60,590 nucleotides of DNA from Bacillus zhangzhouensis (GTDB lineage: Bacteria; Bacillota; Bacilli; Bacillales; Bacillaceae): the NCBI RefSeq assembly GCF_000715205.1, contig NZ_JOTP01000019.1, positions 1 to 60,590 of the forward strand. The letters run 5' to 3'. Positions 15,777-24,731 of the stretch are shown here, piece by piece (position 1 is the stretch's first letter; each line of letters opens with the position of its first letter). Position numbers and translations under genes: made by a program. A model generated the notes under the pieces. That model was given only the letters and a program-made list of their open reading frames with translations, was not told where the DNA came from and ran no database searches.

Positions 15777-16898
15777 ATGAACCAAAAAACAGCACTTCGT
15801 CCGATCACACCTGCATACGACCCTTGGGAAGCCTATCTCGATGTGCAGGATTACGGAGAAATGAAGCTGACAAATATTGAATTTACGACGACGACTTTAT
15901 GTAACATGAGATGTGAGCACTGTGCGGTTGGCTATACGTTGCAGCCAAAGGACCCACATGCACTGCCACTTGATTTGCTGCTTCGCCGTTTAGATGAAGT
16001 CCCACTTTTGCGCTCACTAAGTATTACAGGCGGAGAGCCAATGCTTTCTCTCAAGTCTGTGAGGGAATATGTCGTACCTTTATTAAAGTATGCTCATGAA
16101 CGCGGCGTCCGTACACAAATCAATTCAAACTTAACACTTGATTTGGCTCGATATGAAGAGATTATTCCGTACTTAGATGTTCTTCACATTTCACATAACT
16201 GGGGCACTGTCGAAGAGTTTGCAACGGTCGGCTTTGCAATGATGGATAGAAAACCAACCTTTCAGCAGCGTGAAAAATTATTTAATCGAATGATCGAAAA
16301 TAGTCAGGCGCTTGTGAAAGCTGGTGTCACAGTATCTGCTGAAACCATGCTCAATAAGCGCACGCTTCCTTATATTGAACACATCCATCGTCAAATCGTG
16401 GAGGAGATGAAATGTCAGCGCCACGAAGTTCACCCGATGTACCCAAGCGATTTCGCTAGTGCACTTGAGTCATTAACACTTCCGCAAATGCGTGATGCGA
16501 TTCATCAACTGCTTGATATTCGTGATGAGAACACATGGATGCTGTTTGGCACCTTGCCATTTTATTCATGCAGCACAAATGAAGAAGACCAGCGCCTCCT
16601 GAAGCGATTGCGCCAGGAGAAAAATGTTACTGTACGAAATGATCCTGACGGTCGCTCAAGGTTGAATGTAAATATTTTTGATGGGAATATTATTGTGACA
16701 GACTTTGGCGATACGCCGCCGCTTGGAAACATTGAAACCGATACATTGCAATCTGCATATACACGCTGGATGGACACAAAATTAGCGAAAGAGCTGAATT
16801 GTCATTGTCCAAATGTGCAATGCCTTGGTCCGAATGTTCTTGTGAAAAACAGCTATTATCAAGATGTTGATTTTACTTCTCGTACAGCCAGGGGGTAA
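15777..16898 (+). CDS. yfkAB: Radical SAM protein, YfkAB type
   Basis: The 373-residue protein has the radical SAM cluster motif CNMRCEHC (Cys42, Cys46, Cys49), followed by the SAM-binding SITGGEPM. The C-terminus has a second Cys set, CHCPNVQC, that defines the radical SAM/CxCxxxxC subfamily and probably binds another cluster. The reaction is unknown. The start at 15777 follows AAAGGAG; the open frame extends 30 codons upstream without family similarity. yfkC begins 7 bases after its stop, so the two are probably co-transcribed. Confidence 0.88.
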   Translation: MNQKTALRPITPAYDPWEAYLDVQDYGEMKLTNIEFTTTTLCNMRCEHCAVGYTLQPKDPHALPLDLLLRRLDEVPLLRSLSITGGEPMLSLKSVREYVVPLLKYAHERGVRTQINSNLTLDLARYEEIIPYLDVLHISHNWGTVEEFATVGFAMMDRKPTFQQREKLFNRMIENSQALVKAGVTVSAETMLNKRTLPYIEHIHRQIVEEMKCQRHEVHPMYPSDFASALESLTLPQMRDAIHQLLDIRDENTWMLFGTLPFYSCSTNEEDQRLLKRLRQEKNVTVRNDPDGRSRLNVNIFDGNIIVTDFGDTPPLGNIETDTLQSAYTRWMDTKLAKELNCHCPNVQCLGPNVLVKNSYYQDVDFTSRTARG

Positions 16899-16905
16899 CC
16901 GATAA

Positions 16906-17742
16906 ATGGACGATACATTTCTGACAGTGGTCAAGAACAAATACATTGAAATTCTAATTGTTGGACTTGTTCTTTGGCTTGCCGTCTTTATCATCAACAA
17001 AGCCCTTCAGATTTTCTTTAAACGAACGGAGTTTATTGAAGATAAGAAGAAGAAAACGATCGAGAGCTTGGTCAAATCTGTGACGAAGTACACAGCTTCG
17101 ATTTGCTTTGTGTTCTATGTCATTTCTCTTTTCTTTCATGACTTTGGAAAAATTCTTGCTGGTGCTGGTGTTGCCGGGATCGTCATCGGTTTTGGCGCCC
17201 AGACGCTGATTCGTGATATTTTAGCAGGCATCTTCCTGATCTATGAACGTCAGATTCATAAAGGTGACTATGTGACGGTGAATAATCTCTTTAATGGAAC
17301 CATTGAAGAAATTGGTCTCCGTTCTCTGCAAATTAGAGAATGGAGCGGCAAGCTGTTAACCATTTCTAACGGAGACATCCGGCAAATTCAAAATTACAAC
17401 ATACATTACATGCGTATCACAGAGTCGGTGTTAATTAGTGCAAATCAGAACCCAGACATCGCCTTTCAAGCGCTCGAATCAGCTTGTGACCAGTTGAATC
17501 AAATGCATCATGATTTTCTCAAAAAAGATGAATTCCAAAACGCCATTGAACCCTTTCAGGTTCATGGAATTATGGGCCTCAATAAGCTCAATCGCGGAAT
17601 AGAAATCACTGTGAAAGGGATGGTCGAAGATGAAAAATACTTCGAAGCCGCCCTCGCTGTACGTAAAGAAATCATCAAGCAGCTTCATGAGCACGATGTC
17701 AAATTGCTTGAAGATCTCGTGTATCCTCAGCCTGCAAAATAA
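16906..17742 (+). CDS. yfkC: MscS-family mechanosensitive channel
   Basis: The 278-residue protein has three membrane helices (about 10-32, 55-78 and 80-105). The pore-lining third helix is Gly/Ala-rich (LAGAGVAGIVIGFGAQTLIRD), as in MscS. A beta domain with GTIEEIGLRSLQIRE and an alpha/beta C-terminal domain follow. Channels of this family open under membrane tension and release solutes during hypo-osmotic shock. GGGGG precedes the ATG and the gene closely follows yfkAB. A terminator follows. Confidence 0.9.
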   Translation: MDDTFLTVVKNKYIEILIVGLVLWLAVFIINKALQIFFKRTEFIEDKKKKTIESLVKSVTKYTASICFVFYVISLFFHDFGKILAGAGVAGIVIGFGAQTLIRDILAGIFLIYERQIHKGDYVTVNNLFNGTIEEIGLRSLQIREWSGKLLTISNGDIRQIQNYNIHYMRITESVLISANQNPDIAFQALESACDQLNQMHHDFLKKDEFQNAIEPFQVHGIMGLNKLNRGIEITVKGMVEDEKYFEAALAVRKEIIKQLHEHDVKLLEDLVYPQPAK

Positions 17743-17768
17743 CCTCATTCTTATGAGGTTATTTTTTG
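17741..17768 (+). terminator. Terminator of yfkC
   Basis: AACCTCA/TGAGGTT hairpin followed by a run of T. Confidence 0.8.
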
Positions 17769-17970
17769 TTTATGAATGAAGTGTGACGAGCTGACTAGAC
17801 CTCATGAGACGCTTGAACAGCTTGGACACATCCGGTAAGGAATTCTCTTCATTTCAGCCCTCTTACTTCTATCCACTTGACTAATTCATGTATAATAGAG
17901 AGCAGAATGATTTCATGCAGCATGGGGACCCTCATACTGTGTATTTACTAAGTGAAAGAGAGTGAATAAG

Positions 17971-18690
17971 ATGGGTCGTAAGTGGAACAACATTAAAGAA
18001 AAAAAAGCATCAAAGGATGCCAATACAAGTCGTATTTACGCAAAATTCGGTCGTGAAATCTATGTGGCTGCCAAACAAGGTGAGCCAAACCCAGAATCAA
18101 ACCAAGCACTTCGCTTTGTCCTAGAACGTGCAAAAACATATAGTGTCCCAAAACACATTGTAGACCGTGCCATTGAAAAAGCCAAAGGCGGTGCGGAAGA
18201 GAATTTCGATGAGCTGCGCTACGAAGGATTTGGTCCAAACGGATCAATGGTGATCGTTGATGCCCTGACCAATAACGTCAACCGCACAGCGTCTGATGTT
18301 CGTGCAGCATTTGGGAAAAACGGCGGAAATATGGGCGTCAGTGGATCTGTTGCTTACATGTTTGACCAAACAGCGGTGATCGGTGTCGAGGGGAAAAGTG
18401 AAGAAGAAACGCTTGAGCTTTTAATGGAAGCAGACGTTGATGTACGTGACATCATGGAAGAAGATCAAACGGTCATCGTCTACGCTGAGCCAGATCAATT
18501 CCATCACGTACAAGAAGCATTCAAACAAGCCGGTGTCGAAGAATTCACTGTCGCCGAAATCACAATGCTTCCACAAAACGAAGTAACATTAGATGAGGAA
18601 TCTAAAGCACAATTTGAAAAACTCATCGATGTATTAGAAGAGCTTGAAGACGTGCAGCAGGTTTATCATAATGTGGATTTAGGGGAATAA
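17971..18690 (+). CDS. yeeI: YebC/PmpR/TACO1-family protein
   Basis: The protein starts [20 protein letters not shown] and contains the family signature [23 protein letters not shown] near residues 85-107. Counted from 17971 it has 239 residues. It is close to B. subtilis YeeI, the paralogue of YrbC. Older work calls this family transcriptional regulators; more recent work shows YebC proteins helping ribosomes through polyproline stretches. A GTG three codons upstream overlaps the ribosome binding site and is less likely. In B. subtilis yeeI is elsewhere on the chromosome, so its place here is a rearrangement or a group-specific location. Confidence 0.88.
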   Translation: MGRKWNNIKEKKASKDANTSRIYAKFGREIYVAAKQGEPNPESNQALRFVLERAKTYSVPKHIVDRAIEKAKGGAEENFDELRYEGFGPNGSMVIVDALTNNVNRTASDVRAAFGKNGGNMGVSGSVAYMFDQTAVIGVEGKSEEETLELLMEADVDVRDIMEEDQTVIVYAEPDQFHHVQEAFKQAGVEEFTVAEITMLPQNEVTLDEESKAQFEKLIDVLEELEDVQQVYHNVDLGE

Positions 18691-18702
18691 GGAAAAATAG
18701 AA

Positions 18703-18749
18703 GCCATTGTAGTCGCTCGATTGATCGAGCTTCTACAACGGCTTTTTTG
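18703..18749 (+). terminator. Terminator of yeeI
   Basis: GCCATTGTAG pairs with CTACAACGGC around an inner CTCGAT/ATCGAG hairpin. A T run follows. Confidence 0.75.
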
Positions 18750-18807
18750 TTTGTCAAAAAGGTTTACGAACTAACCATAAAATTGTAACATATGAATAAA
18801 TTGCTAA

Positions 18808-19026
18808 ATGATACACATATTCAAGAAGCTGAGTTTCATTTTTAAAACATGGTGGTTTTCGTATTATGGATTTATGATCATACCTTTTGTTTCCCTATGC
18901 TTTATTTTCAACAACCTGACGACGTTTACGAAAGTCATCTTCTTTCTGTTCATTGCTTGGTTTTTATATAATGCCTTTGACTTTTACATAAATGAAATGA
19001 AAAAGAAAAAAGATAAAACCTATTAG
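18808..19026 (+). CDS. Small membrane protein, 72 residues
   Basis: Two hydrophobic helices (about 17-35 and 38-58) are followed by a Lys-rich tail, EMKKKKDK. I do not recognise it. The codons look plausible and a strong terminator follows immediately, but no clear ribosome binding site precedes the ATG, so the gene call is uncertain. Confidence 0.42.
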   Translation: MIHIFKKLSFIFKTWWFSYYGFMIIPFVSLCFIFNNLTTFTKVIFFLFIAWFLYNAFDFYINEMKKKKDKTY

Positions 19027-19029
19027 CAA

Positions 19030-19073
19030 AAAAACAGTCATCTCCTCTTATCAATAGAGGAGATGACTGTTTT
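19030..19073. terminator. Strong bidirectional terminator
   Basis: A stem of about 16 bp (ACAGTCATCTCCTCT and its complement) with a seven-base loop, A-rich on one side and T-rich on the other, lies between convergent genes. Confidence 0.9.
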
Positions 19074-19854
19074 AATTCATCCCCTGAAACCCAAACGTCA
19101 GGTGATCCTGAACAGGAATCCAAGCGCCGATTCCTTGTGAAGTCACATTTTTTACGACAAGTTTGCGTTTATTCCCTTTTAGCACAAGGTACACTTCCCC
19201 GTATGTGACCTTTCCTTTTTCGTTAATGGCTGGAGCGTAGGCATGCAGGGATGCTGCTTTTTTCGGAGATACGTGGTAGGACTGATCTCGTTTTGTTCCT
19301 GCGCCAATCACCGTGTCGAAGGCGAGCGGCAGCTTTGTTTTTTGCATGGCTTTTTGCATCATCAATGTTTTCACATCTTCTGGGTTTGGTACCTTTGCTG
19401 TGAGCCCGCCGCTTACTTTCACTTGCTGCTTTTGAACATATTTGCCAATGGCTGTTTTGGTGCCGCCTCTGTTATCAATGTGATTGGTGTTCACTTTTTT
19501 ATATTCCCAGTTGGCGACTGTCTCATTTGAATCGTAGCTCAGTGCCCATCTTCCAAGGAAGATGGTCGCCCGGTATCCAACAGCTAAAGGTGTTCCTGAG
19601 ATACTGGATTCATTCAGCATTTTGATCAAATGGGTATTCTCAATCGGTACATTCGTTGTTTTGAACAATTCGGCTGTCAGCTCGCTCGGCTGAAGCAGCG
19701 GCTGATCCTGTGACGCATTCGGATACGTATTCTCCTTTGAAATACTGGCGACAGAGGATGGAACCTTAAACGGCTTAGCCGCCTCTGCTGGAAAGCTGTA
19801 TAGAAAACTTAAGGATAAGAGAACAACAAACATGATGCGGGGCATCTTTTTCAT
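19072..19854 (-). CDS. yfkD: Secreted YfkD-family protein
   Basis: The 260-residue precursor has a signal peptide ending near PAEAA (residue 25). The mature domain has no catalytic motif that I recognise. The start at 19854 (MKKMPRIMF) follows AAAGAGTG at the right distance. Position between the yfkC-like and chaA-like genes, and the overall pattern, identify it as YfkD, a conserved Bacillus protein of unknown function. In B. subtilis it is reported to belong to the sigma-B stress group, together with chaA. Confidence 0.78.
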   Translation of the reverse strand: MKKMPRIMFVVLLSLSFLYSFPAEAAKPFKVPSSVASISKENTYPNASQDQPLLQPSELTAELFKTTNVPIENTHLIKMLNESSISGTPLAVGYRATIFLGRWALSYDSNETVANWEYKKVNTNHIDNRGGTKTAIGKYVQKQQVKVSGGLTAKVPNPEDVKTLMMQKAMQKTKLPLAFDTVIGAGTKRDQSYHVSPKKAASLHAYAPAINEKGKVTYGEVYLVLKGNKRKLVVKNVTSQGIGAWIPVQDHLTFGFQGMN

Positions 19855-19921
19855 ATCATCACTCTTTCTCATTCATTTTTCCATAGTATTTTCCGCAAAG
19901 ACGTCCCTTATCCACAAAAGA

Positions 19922-20989
19922 TTATAAAAGGAAAAATCCAATCGCCATAATGAAATAGGCAGCGAGTAATGTGGCCCCTTCAAACCAGTTCGTATCACCA
20001 TCATTTGATAGAATGACCGTCAGTAAGACAGAGGATGCCATGGCAATGAGCTCCGGTAAGGAAAAAATCAGCGGCATCTGCTTTTCGAAAAAAAGAGAGC
20101 TGATGACAAGGATCGGCGCCACCATCATGGCGACCTGAAGCGTTGAGCCGAAGGCAATTTCCACTGCCACATCCATTTTGTTTTTATACGCCATGATGAT
20201 AGCAGAGGCGTGTTCTGCTGCATTGCCGACGATGGCGACAATAATGACCCCGATAAACAGCTCACTCCAGCCAAATTGTGCTCCCACCGTGTCAAATGTA
20301 TGAACGAGCCGCTCTGAAATATACGCAACTGCCACCGTCGCAAGCAGTAAAATCACAGTGGCAAACTTCCCGGACCATTCAGGTGTCTCTTCTTCCGTCT
20401 CTGATTTACCGTTCATGCTCTCCTGCTTGGCGACATAGACCCCGCGGTGGCTGACCAGTTTGAAATAAAGCGCTGCGACATAAAGCAAAATCATCACAAT
20501 GCTAATGCCAATACTTAAAACGAATTGTCTATCCTCTGCCATCTCCATAGAAAACACTTCTGGAATGACAAACGCCACAATGATGGCAAACATGAGCAAG
20601 CCAGAGTTGTGCCTTGCATCGTGGACATTGAATTCTTGACGCTTATATTTTAACCCGCCAACGAAAAAAGACAGCCCTGCCACGAGCAGTAAATTCCCGA
20701 TGACCGATCCAGTTAATGAAGCAAGTACAATGGCAGTCAGCCCTTGCTTTAAAGCAAAAAACGAAATGATTAACTCCACTGCATTTCCAAATGTGGCGTT
20801 TAATAGTCCACCAATTCTTGGCCCCGCAATGATGGCAAGACTTTCTGTGGCTCTTCCCATAAAACTAGCAAGACCAATAATGGCGATACAATAAACGGCG
20901 AACATGACAACCTGCGGGAAATGAAGAAAACTGCCAATGACAGATAGCGGAACACCGATTGCGACAATTACCAGAAACAAACGATTCAT
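19922..20989 (-). CDS. chaA: Ca2+/H+ antiporter, CAX/ChaA family
   Basis: The 355-residue protein has about 11 membrane helices in two inverted halves. Each half carries the CaCA alpha repeat: GLLNATFGNAVELIISFFAL (about 62-81) and AIVGNAAEHASAIIMAYKN (about 250-268). The acidic loop between halves (KSETEEETPEW) separates them. The Glu of each repeat binds calcium. It exports Ca2+ in exchange for protons. AAAGGAG precedes the ATG. It is about 50 bases upstream of yfkD in the same direction, so an operon is likely. Confidence 0.92.
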   Translation of the reverse strand: MNRLFLVIVAIGVPLSVIGSFLHFPQVVMFAVYCIAIIGLASFMGRATESLAIIAGPRIGGLLNATFGNAVELIISFFALKQGLTAIVLASLTGSVIGNLLLVAGLSFFVGGLKYKRQEFNVHDARHNSGLLMFAIIVAFVIPEVFSMEMAEDRQFVLSIGISIVMILLYVAALYFKLVSHRGVYVAKQESMNGKSETEEETPEWSGKFATVILLLATVAVAYISERLVHTFDTVGAQFGWSELFIGVIIVAIVGNAAEHASAIIMAYKNKMDVAVEIAFGSTLQVAMMVAPILVISSLFFEKQMPLIFSLPELIAMASSVLLTVILSNDGDTNWFEGATLLAAYFIMAIGFFLL

Positions 20990-21053
20990 ACAGCCATTCT
21001 CCTTTACATATGTCTGACTGTTATTCTTTCGTGAGGACCGGCATCGTATACAT

Positions 21054-21431
21054 TTAGATTAGCTCGTGTGACATGGTGATGTCGATACTTCCTTTAACGG
21101 ATTGCACCATGGAACAATGCTTCATCGCAAGCTTCATCACTTTTTCTATTTGTTCATCAGAGGTACTGATACGTTCAAAGATTATATGTAAGTGGATGCG
21201 GGAGATTTTGTTGGCCGCTCCTTCTCTTGTCGTTTCAGGTGTGATGGTCAGCCCTTCATAGGATATTCGTTTTTTCCCGCATACATGAGTAAGCATTTCT
21301 CCAAAACAACCTGCAATGGCTGAGGTGAACAACTGATATGGCCGGTATCCAGCTTCTTCTTTTCCTGAAATATGTAGTTGTCCATCATCAGTATTTGCCA
21401 CCCACCGATCATTTTCGTATGTCAGCTTCAT
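21054..21431 (-). CDS. OsmC/Ohr-family peroxide-scavenging protein
   Basis: The 125-residue protein has the two OsmC cysteines, Cys42 in AIAGCFGEML and Cys106 in HCSMVQSVKG. In this family they form the peroxidatic pair that reduces organic hydroperoxides. Length and the YRPYQLFTSA segment fit the shorter YhfA-like branch more than Ohr itself. GGTGG precedes the ATG. It is transcribed towards chaA with a gap of about 60 bases. Confidence 0.82.
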   Translation of the reverse strand: MKLTYENDRWVANTDDGQLHISGKEEAGYRPYQLFTSAIAGCFGEMLTHVCGKKRISYEGLTITPETTREGAANKISRIHLHIIFERISTSDEQIEKVMKLAMKHCSMVQSVKGSIDITMSHELI

Positions 21432-21506
21432 TCCTTTACCACCTTTCTATTGAAACCCCTATGGTTCCATTGTACGATGAAAGCATGAACTTGTAAGGAG
21501 CATCTT

Positions 21507-22688
21507 ATGCCGAGAATTCACTTTATGATTTTAATTTTACTTGTATCCGTATCTGGCTTTTCACAGGGAGCGTTACTTCCTGTCATATCCATTATTTTCG
21601 AACATGCTGGCACTTCTCCTACGTTAAACGGACTACATGCCACAGGCTTATATCTTGGCGTGCTGCTTGCCTCTCCTTTTATGGAAGCGCCGCTTCGCCG
21701 TTTTGGTTTTAAACCGTTAATCGTAATTGGAGGCGCTGCTGTCTTTTTAAGCTTGTTCAGCTTTGTCTTTTTTGAATCTTATGTCGTTTGGTTCTTCCTG
21801 CGGCTTATGATTGGCATTGGTGACCATATGCTGCATTTCTCCACACAGACTTGGGTGACCTACGCTTCGTCATCTAAAAATCGCGGACGGAATATTTCAT
21901 TGTACGGGTTATCCTTTGGACTCGGCTTTGCCGCTGGGCCTTTTTTAACGCCACTCATTGAGATCAATCCATCATTGCCTTTTATCGTGTCTGGTGCTGT
22001 TAGCTTATGCATTTGGCTGCTTGTGTTTGTTTTAAAAAATACATATCCAGATACGGGCGAAATGCAGACGTCAGAGCAAACAAACAGTTTGAAGCGCTTC
22101 AAAAAAGCCTTTCAATTTGGCTGGGTGGCCTTTATGATGCCTTTTTGCTACGGCTTTTTAGAAACGACGCTCAATAGTAACTTCCCTGTGTATGCACTAA
22201 GAAGCGGGGTGACTGTAGATGCTGTTGCGTTTATTTTACCTGCTTTTGCCATTGGAAGCATTGTATTTCAGCTTCCTCTCGGGATGCTCAGCGACCGGTT
22301 TGGCAGACGCCGAATCATTTTATGTGTCACACTCGCTGGATCCTTCTTTTTCCTTTTGGCAGGTATTTTCATTCAATCCGTTTTGGCTGTTGCGATCTGT
22401 TTCTTTATTGCCGGAATGGCTGTAGGCTCTACATTCTCACTCGGCATCAGTTATATGACCGACTTATTGCCAAAGCATCTGCTTCCTGCCGGTAATTTAA
22501 TGTGCGGGATGGCGTTTAGTGCAGGCAGTATTCTTGGACCGGTTCTAGGAGGAATCTTTGTTCAAACGTTTGAGGGGATGAATTTACTTTACCTTGTCAG
22601 CATCGTGATATTATTCGTATTTTTCTGCGTTCGATTTGGGCGAACAACGGCAGTGCTTGAAACTCCCAATGAATCCATTACTAATTAA
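21507..22688 (+). CDS. yfkF: MFS transporter YfkF
   Basis: The 393-residue protein has about 12 membrane helices. Motif A appears in both halves, LLASPFMEAPLRRFG (about 53-67) and LGMLSDRFGRRRII (about 257-270). It is a drug-efflux-type major facilitator with unknown substrate. TAAGGAG precedes the ATG. Its position between chaA and yfkH matches B. subtilis. It ends at a terminator shared with the small gene on the other strand. Confidence 0.87.
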   Translation: MPRIHFMILILLVSVSGFSQGALLPVISIIFEHAGTSPTLNGLHATGLYLGVLLASPFMEAPLRRFGFKPLIVIGGAAVFLSLFSFVFFESYVVWFFLRLMIGIGDHMLHFSTQTWVTYASSSKNRGRNISLYGLSFGLGFAAGPFLTPLIEINPSLPFIVSGAVSLCIWLLVFVLKNTYPDTGEMQTSEQTNSLKRFKKAFQFGWVAFMMPFCYGFLETTLNSNFPVYALRSGVTVDAVAFILPAFAIGSIVFQLPLGMLSDRFGRRRIILCVTLAGSFFFLLAGIFIQSVLAVAICFFIAGMAVGSTFSLGISYMTDLLPKHLLPAGNLMCGMAFSAGSILGPVLGGIFVQTFEGMNLLYLVSIVILFVFFCVRFGRTTAVLETPNESITN

Positions 22689-22724
22689 AAAACTCCCCTG
22701 CGCCTATGCAGAGGAGTTTTTTTC
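22689..22724. terminator. Bidirectional terminator between yfkF and the 35-residue gene
   Basis: AACTCCCCTGC/GCAGAGGAGTT hairpin flanked by A5 and T7, so it can work on both strands. Confidence 0.82.
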
Positions 22725-22726
22725 AT

Positions 22727-22834
22727 TTAATGATATCCATTTTGCCCGTTCGCACTACCGCTTGTTTTGTGCTTTGGCTGATGACCTTTGTTTTGTTTTG
22801 TGTTGCTTCCGCCTTTTTTCGATTGTTTGGACAT
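22727..22834 (-). CDS. Very small basic Lys/Gly/Asn/Gln-rich protein (35 residues)
   Basis: The reading frame starts MSKQSKKGGSNTKQNKGH and ends GSANGQNGYH. It has no hydrophobic stretch and is strongly basic. GGGGGA lies 7 bases before the ATG, and the gene ends just before a terminator. Composition recalls minor small acid-soluble spore proteins, but I cannot match it to a named Ssp family. It lies between convergent yfkF and co-directional yfkH and is easily missed because of its size. Confidence 0.66.
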   Translation of the reverse strand: MSKQSKKGGSNTKQNKGHQPKHKTSGSANGQNGYH

Positions 22835-22897
22835 ATGTGATTCCCCCATCTATCAAGATTGAACTCGTTTGTTCTTCTTTAGGATGCCCTGTTTTCT

Positions 22898-23716
22898 TTA
22901 CAGCTTGCCTGGTACGATTTTACGCTTATGTAAAAGCGCATTGAGCTCGCCTCCGAGGATAATCATGATGCCGGTTAAATAAAACCAGATCATCAAAATT
23001 ATGATCCCCCCGATGCTACCGTACATTGCACTGTAGTTGGCAAACTCGCCTACGTAAAATGAGAACAGCATGCTAACCAGAATCCAACCGACCGACGCAA
23101 AAATGGCGCCTGGCAGAACAAATTTCAATTTCAGCCTGATGTTTGGGGCAAAATAATATAAGGATGTAAAAACAATCATTAAAATCAGCGGACTAATGAT
23201 CCATCTCATGGCTGTCCACATGGTGAGGAAGGCATCTGACTGCCCGACTAATTTGGCAACAAATAAACCAAGCTCTTTGCCAAAGACAGGCAGCATCAAG
23301 GCAAAAATAATCGTAAGAACCATCGCAATGGTTAAGATGATCGATGTTAAACGTACGAGAATGAAGGAACGATTTTCCTCAACTTCGTAAGCGTGGTTAA
23401 ACGCTCTGACGACCGCATTAATGCCGTTAGATGCAGACCAAAGGGCGGCAATAATCCCGAATGACAATAATCCGCCGTTCCGGCTATTCAGCGTCTCTTC
23501 GGCAATGGATTCAATCATCGAAAGCGCCCCCTCTGGCGCATAACCAGAGATGACGCTTAGGACATCCTTCGACGTCAGCGGCAAATATCCAACGAGCGTC
23601 AGCACGAAGATGAGAAACGGAAATAATGAAAGTAAAAAGAAATAAGCAAGCTCAGCAGATTTAGCCGGTCCTTCATGTAGTAAAAAGCGTTCAATTAACG
23701 CTTTAACAAAACCCAT
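22898..23716 (-). CDS. yfkH: YihY/virulence factor BrkB-family membrane protein
   Basis: The protein of about 272 residues has six membrane helices. The N-terminal pattern HEGPAKSAELAYFFLLSLFPFLIF is typical of the YihY family, once wrongly called RNase BN. The central YAPEGALSMIESI and the SNGINAVVRAFNHAYEVEENRSF region (about 105-127) are conserved in it. The start could be 23716 or the ATG three codons upstream at 23725; GGAG favours 23716. The transported molecule, if any, is unknown. It follows yfkI by only a few bases and probably forms an operon with it. Confidence 0.86.
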   Translation of the reverse strand: MGFVKALIERFLLHEGPAKSAELAYFFLLSLFPFLIFVLTLVGYLPLTSKDVLSVISGYAPEGALSMIESIAEETLNSRNGGLLSFGIIAALWSASNGINAVVRAFNHAYEVEENRSFILVRLTSIILTIAMVLTIIFALMLPVFGKELGLFVAKLVGQSDAFLTMWTAMRWIISPLILMIVFTSLYYFAPNIRLKLKFVLPGAIFASVGWILVSMLFSFYVGEFANYSAMYGSIGGIIILMIWFYLTGIMIILGGELNALLHKRKIVPGKL

Positions 23717-23734
23717 ACGCCTCATCTCCAATGA

Positions 23735-24067
23735 TCAATCTTTCTGTTTCGTTCGAAAGTGATCCTTTGTTTCTTCAATAATTTCTAATACCTTTGGGGT
23801 TGTTTCCTTTAACTGATTTACCTGTTCATTTAAAAATGATAAATCATTTGAGACCGTTCGCATTAACTGCTTCGTTTCTTCCATTTTTTCTTTCATGCAA
23901 GCAGACACTCTGCCCGGCTCCTGGCGGTATTCATCCAGCTTTTGCTGGCAGTCATTCCATTTGTCTTTTAGTGCAATTCTTGTTGGCCGATGAAATAATG
24001 TCAGCAATACGCCGCAGGCTGCGCCTATGACAGCCCCTCGAAGCACGATTTGATTTTTCTCTTCCAT
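23735..24067 (-). CDS. yfkI: YtxH-like membrane-anchored coiled-coil protein
   Basis: The 110-residue protein has one N-terminal hydrophobic segment (VLRGAVIGAACGVLLTLF, about 8-25). A long charged coiled coil follows, with SNDLSFLNEQVNQLKETTPKVLEI near its end. The pattern is that of YtxH/gas-vesicle-like stress proteins. Function is unknown. It lies between yfkJ and yfkH with short gaps, so the three form an operon as in B. subtilis. Confidence 0.76.
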   Translation of the reverse strand: MEEKNQIVLRGAVIGAACGVLLTLFHRPTRIALKDKWNDCQQKLDEYRQEPGRVSACMKEKMEETKQLMRTVSNDLSFLNEQVNQLKETTPKVLEIIEETKDHFRTKQKD

Positions 24068-24087
24068 CTCATTTGATCTCCTTTCAG

Positions 24088-24558
24088 TTAAAGGTGTTTC
24101 TCTTTCTTTACATACGTCAAAAAACGGTCAATTCCTGTTTCAATTAAATCATGTACTTCCTCAAAGTTCCCTGTGTAATAAGGATCTGGCACATCATCTC
24201 GATCGTCGTCTTCTACAAAGTCGAGAAGACGGCCAATAAAGTGATGTTTCCCATAGCCGGCTATACTGCGGAGTGCACCTACATTTTCAGCATCCATCGC
24301 AATGATATAGTCGTATGAGGTGATATCCTCATCCATGATTTGTCTTGCGGTCATTCCTTCATAGCTGATGCCTTTTTCATCAAGCAGCTTTCTTGTTCCT
24401 TCATGCGGAGGACTGCCTTGATGCCAGCCGCCAATGCCTGCTGAATCAATGACAAAGTGATCGCTAAGCCCTTCATCTTCTACTCGTTTTCGAAACATGG
24501 CCTCTGCCATCGGTGACCTGCAAATATTGCCAAGACACACGAATAACACATGAATCAT
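24088..24558 (-). CDS. yfkJ: Low-molecular-weight protein-tyrosine phosphatase
   Basis: The 156-residue enzyme has the P-loop CLGNICRS: Cys8 is the nucleophile and Arg14 binds phosphate (CX5R). The general acid Asp125 lies in DVPDPYY. This is the complete catalytic set of the family. B. subtilis YfkJ dephosphorylates tyrosine residues and has been linked to stress resistance. AGGAGG precedes the ATG. It is the first gene of the yfkJ-yfkI-yfkH operon. Confidence 0.93.
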   Translation of the reverse strand: MIHVLFVCLGNICRSPMAEAMFRKRVEDEGLSDHFVIDSAGIGGWHQGSPPHEGTRKLLDEKGISYEGMTARQIMDEDITSYDYIIAMDAENVGALRSIAGYGKHHFIGRLLDFVEDDDRDDVPDPYYTGNFEEVHDLIETGIDRFLTYVKKEKHL

Positions 24559-24731
24559 TCTTCATTCTCCTCCTATCTTTTCCCTAAGAGTTTCTTTCGA
24601 AAACCTTTTCCCTATCATATCAAGACCATTTTCTTTTGAAAACTTTGCAAGAAAAACTCTCATCGGCATTGACACATTATACAAAAAAAGGTGACACTTT
24701 AGGAGAATTGTACAAACAAAGGGGGATACAC

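Noticed and set aside
18691..18810. Riboswitch or T-box upstream of the 72-residue gene
   Set aside because: Only the yeeI terminator hairpin is present; no T-box or conserved aptamer sequence was seen.
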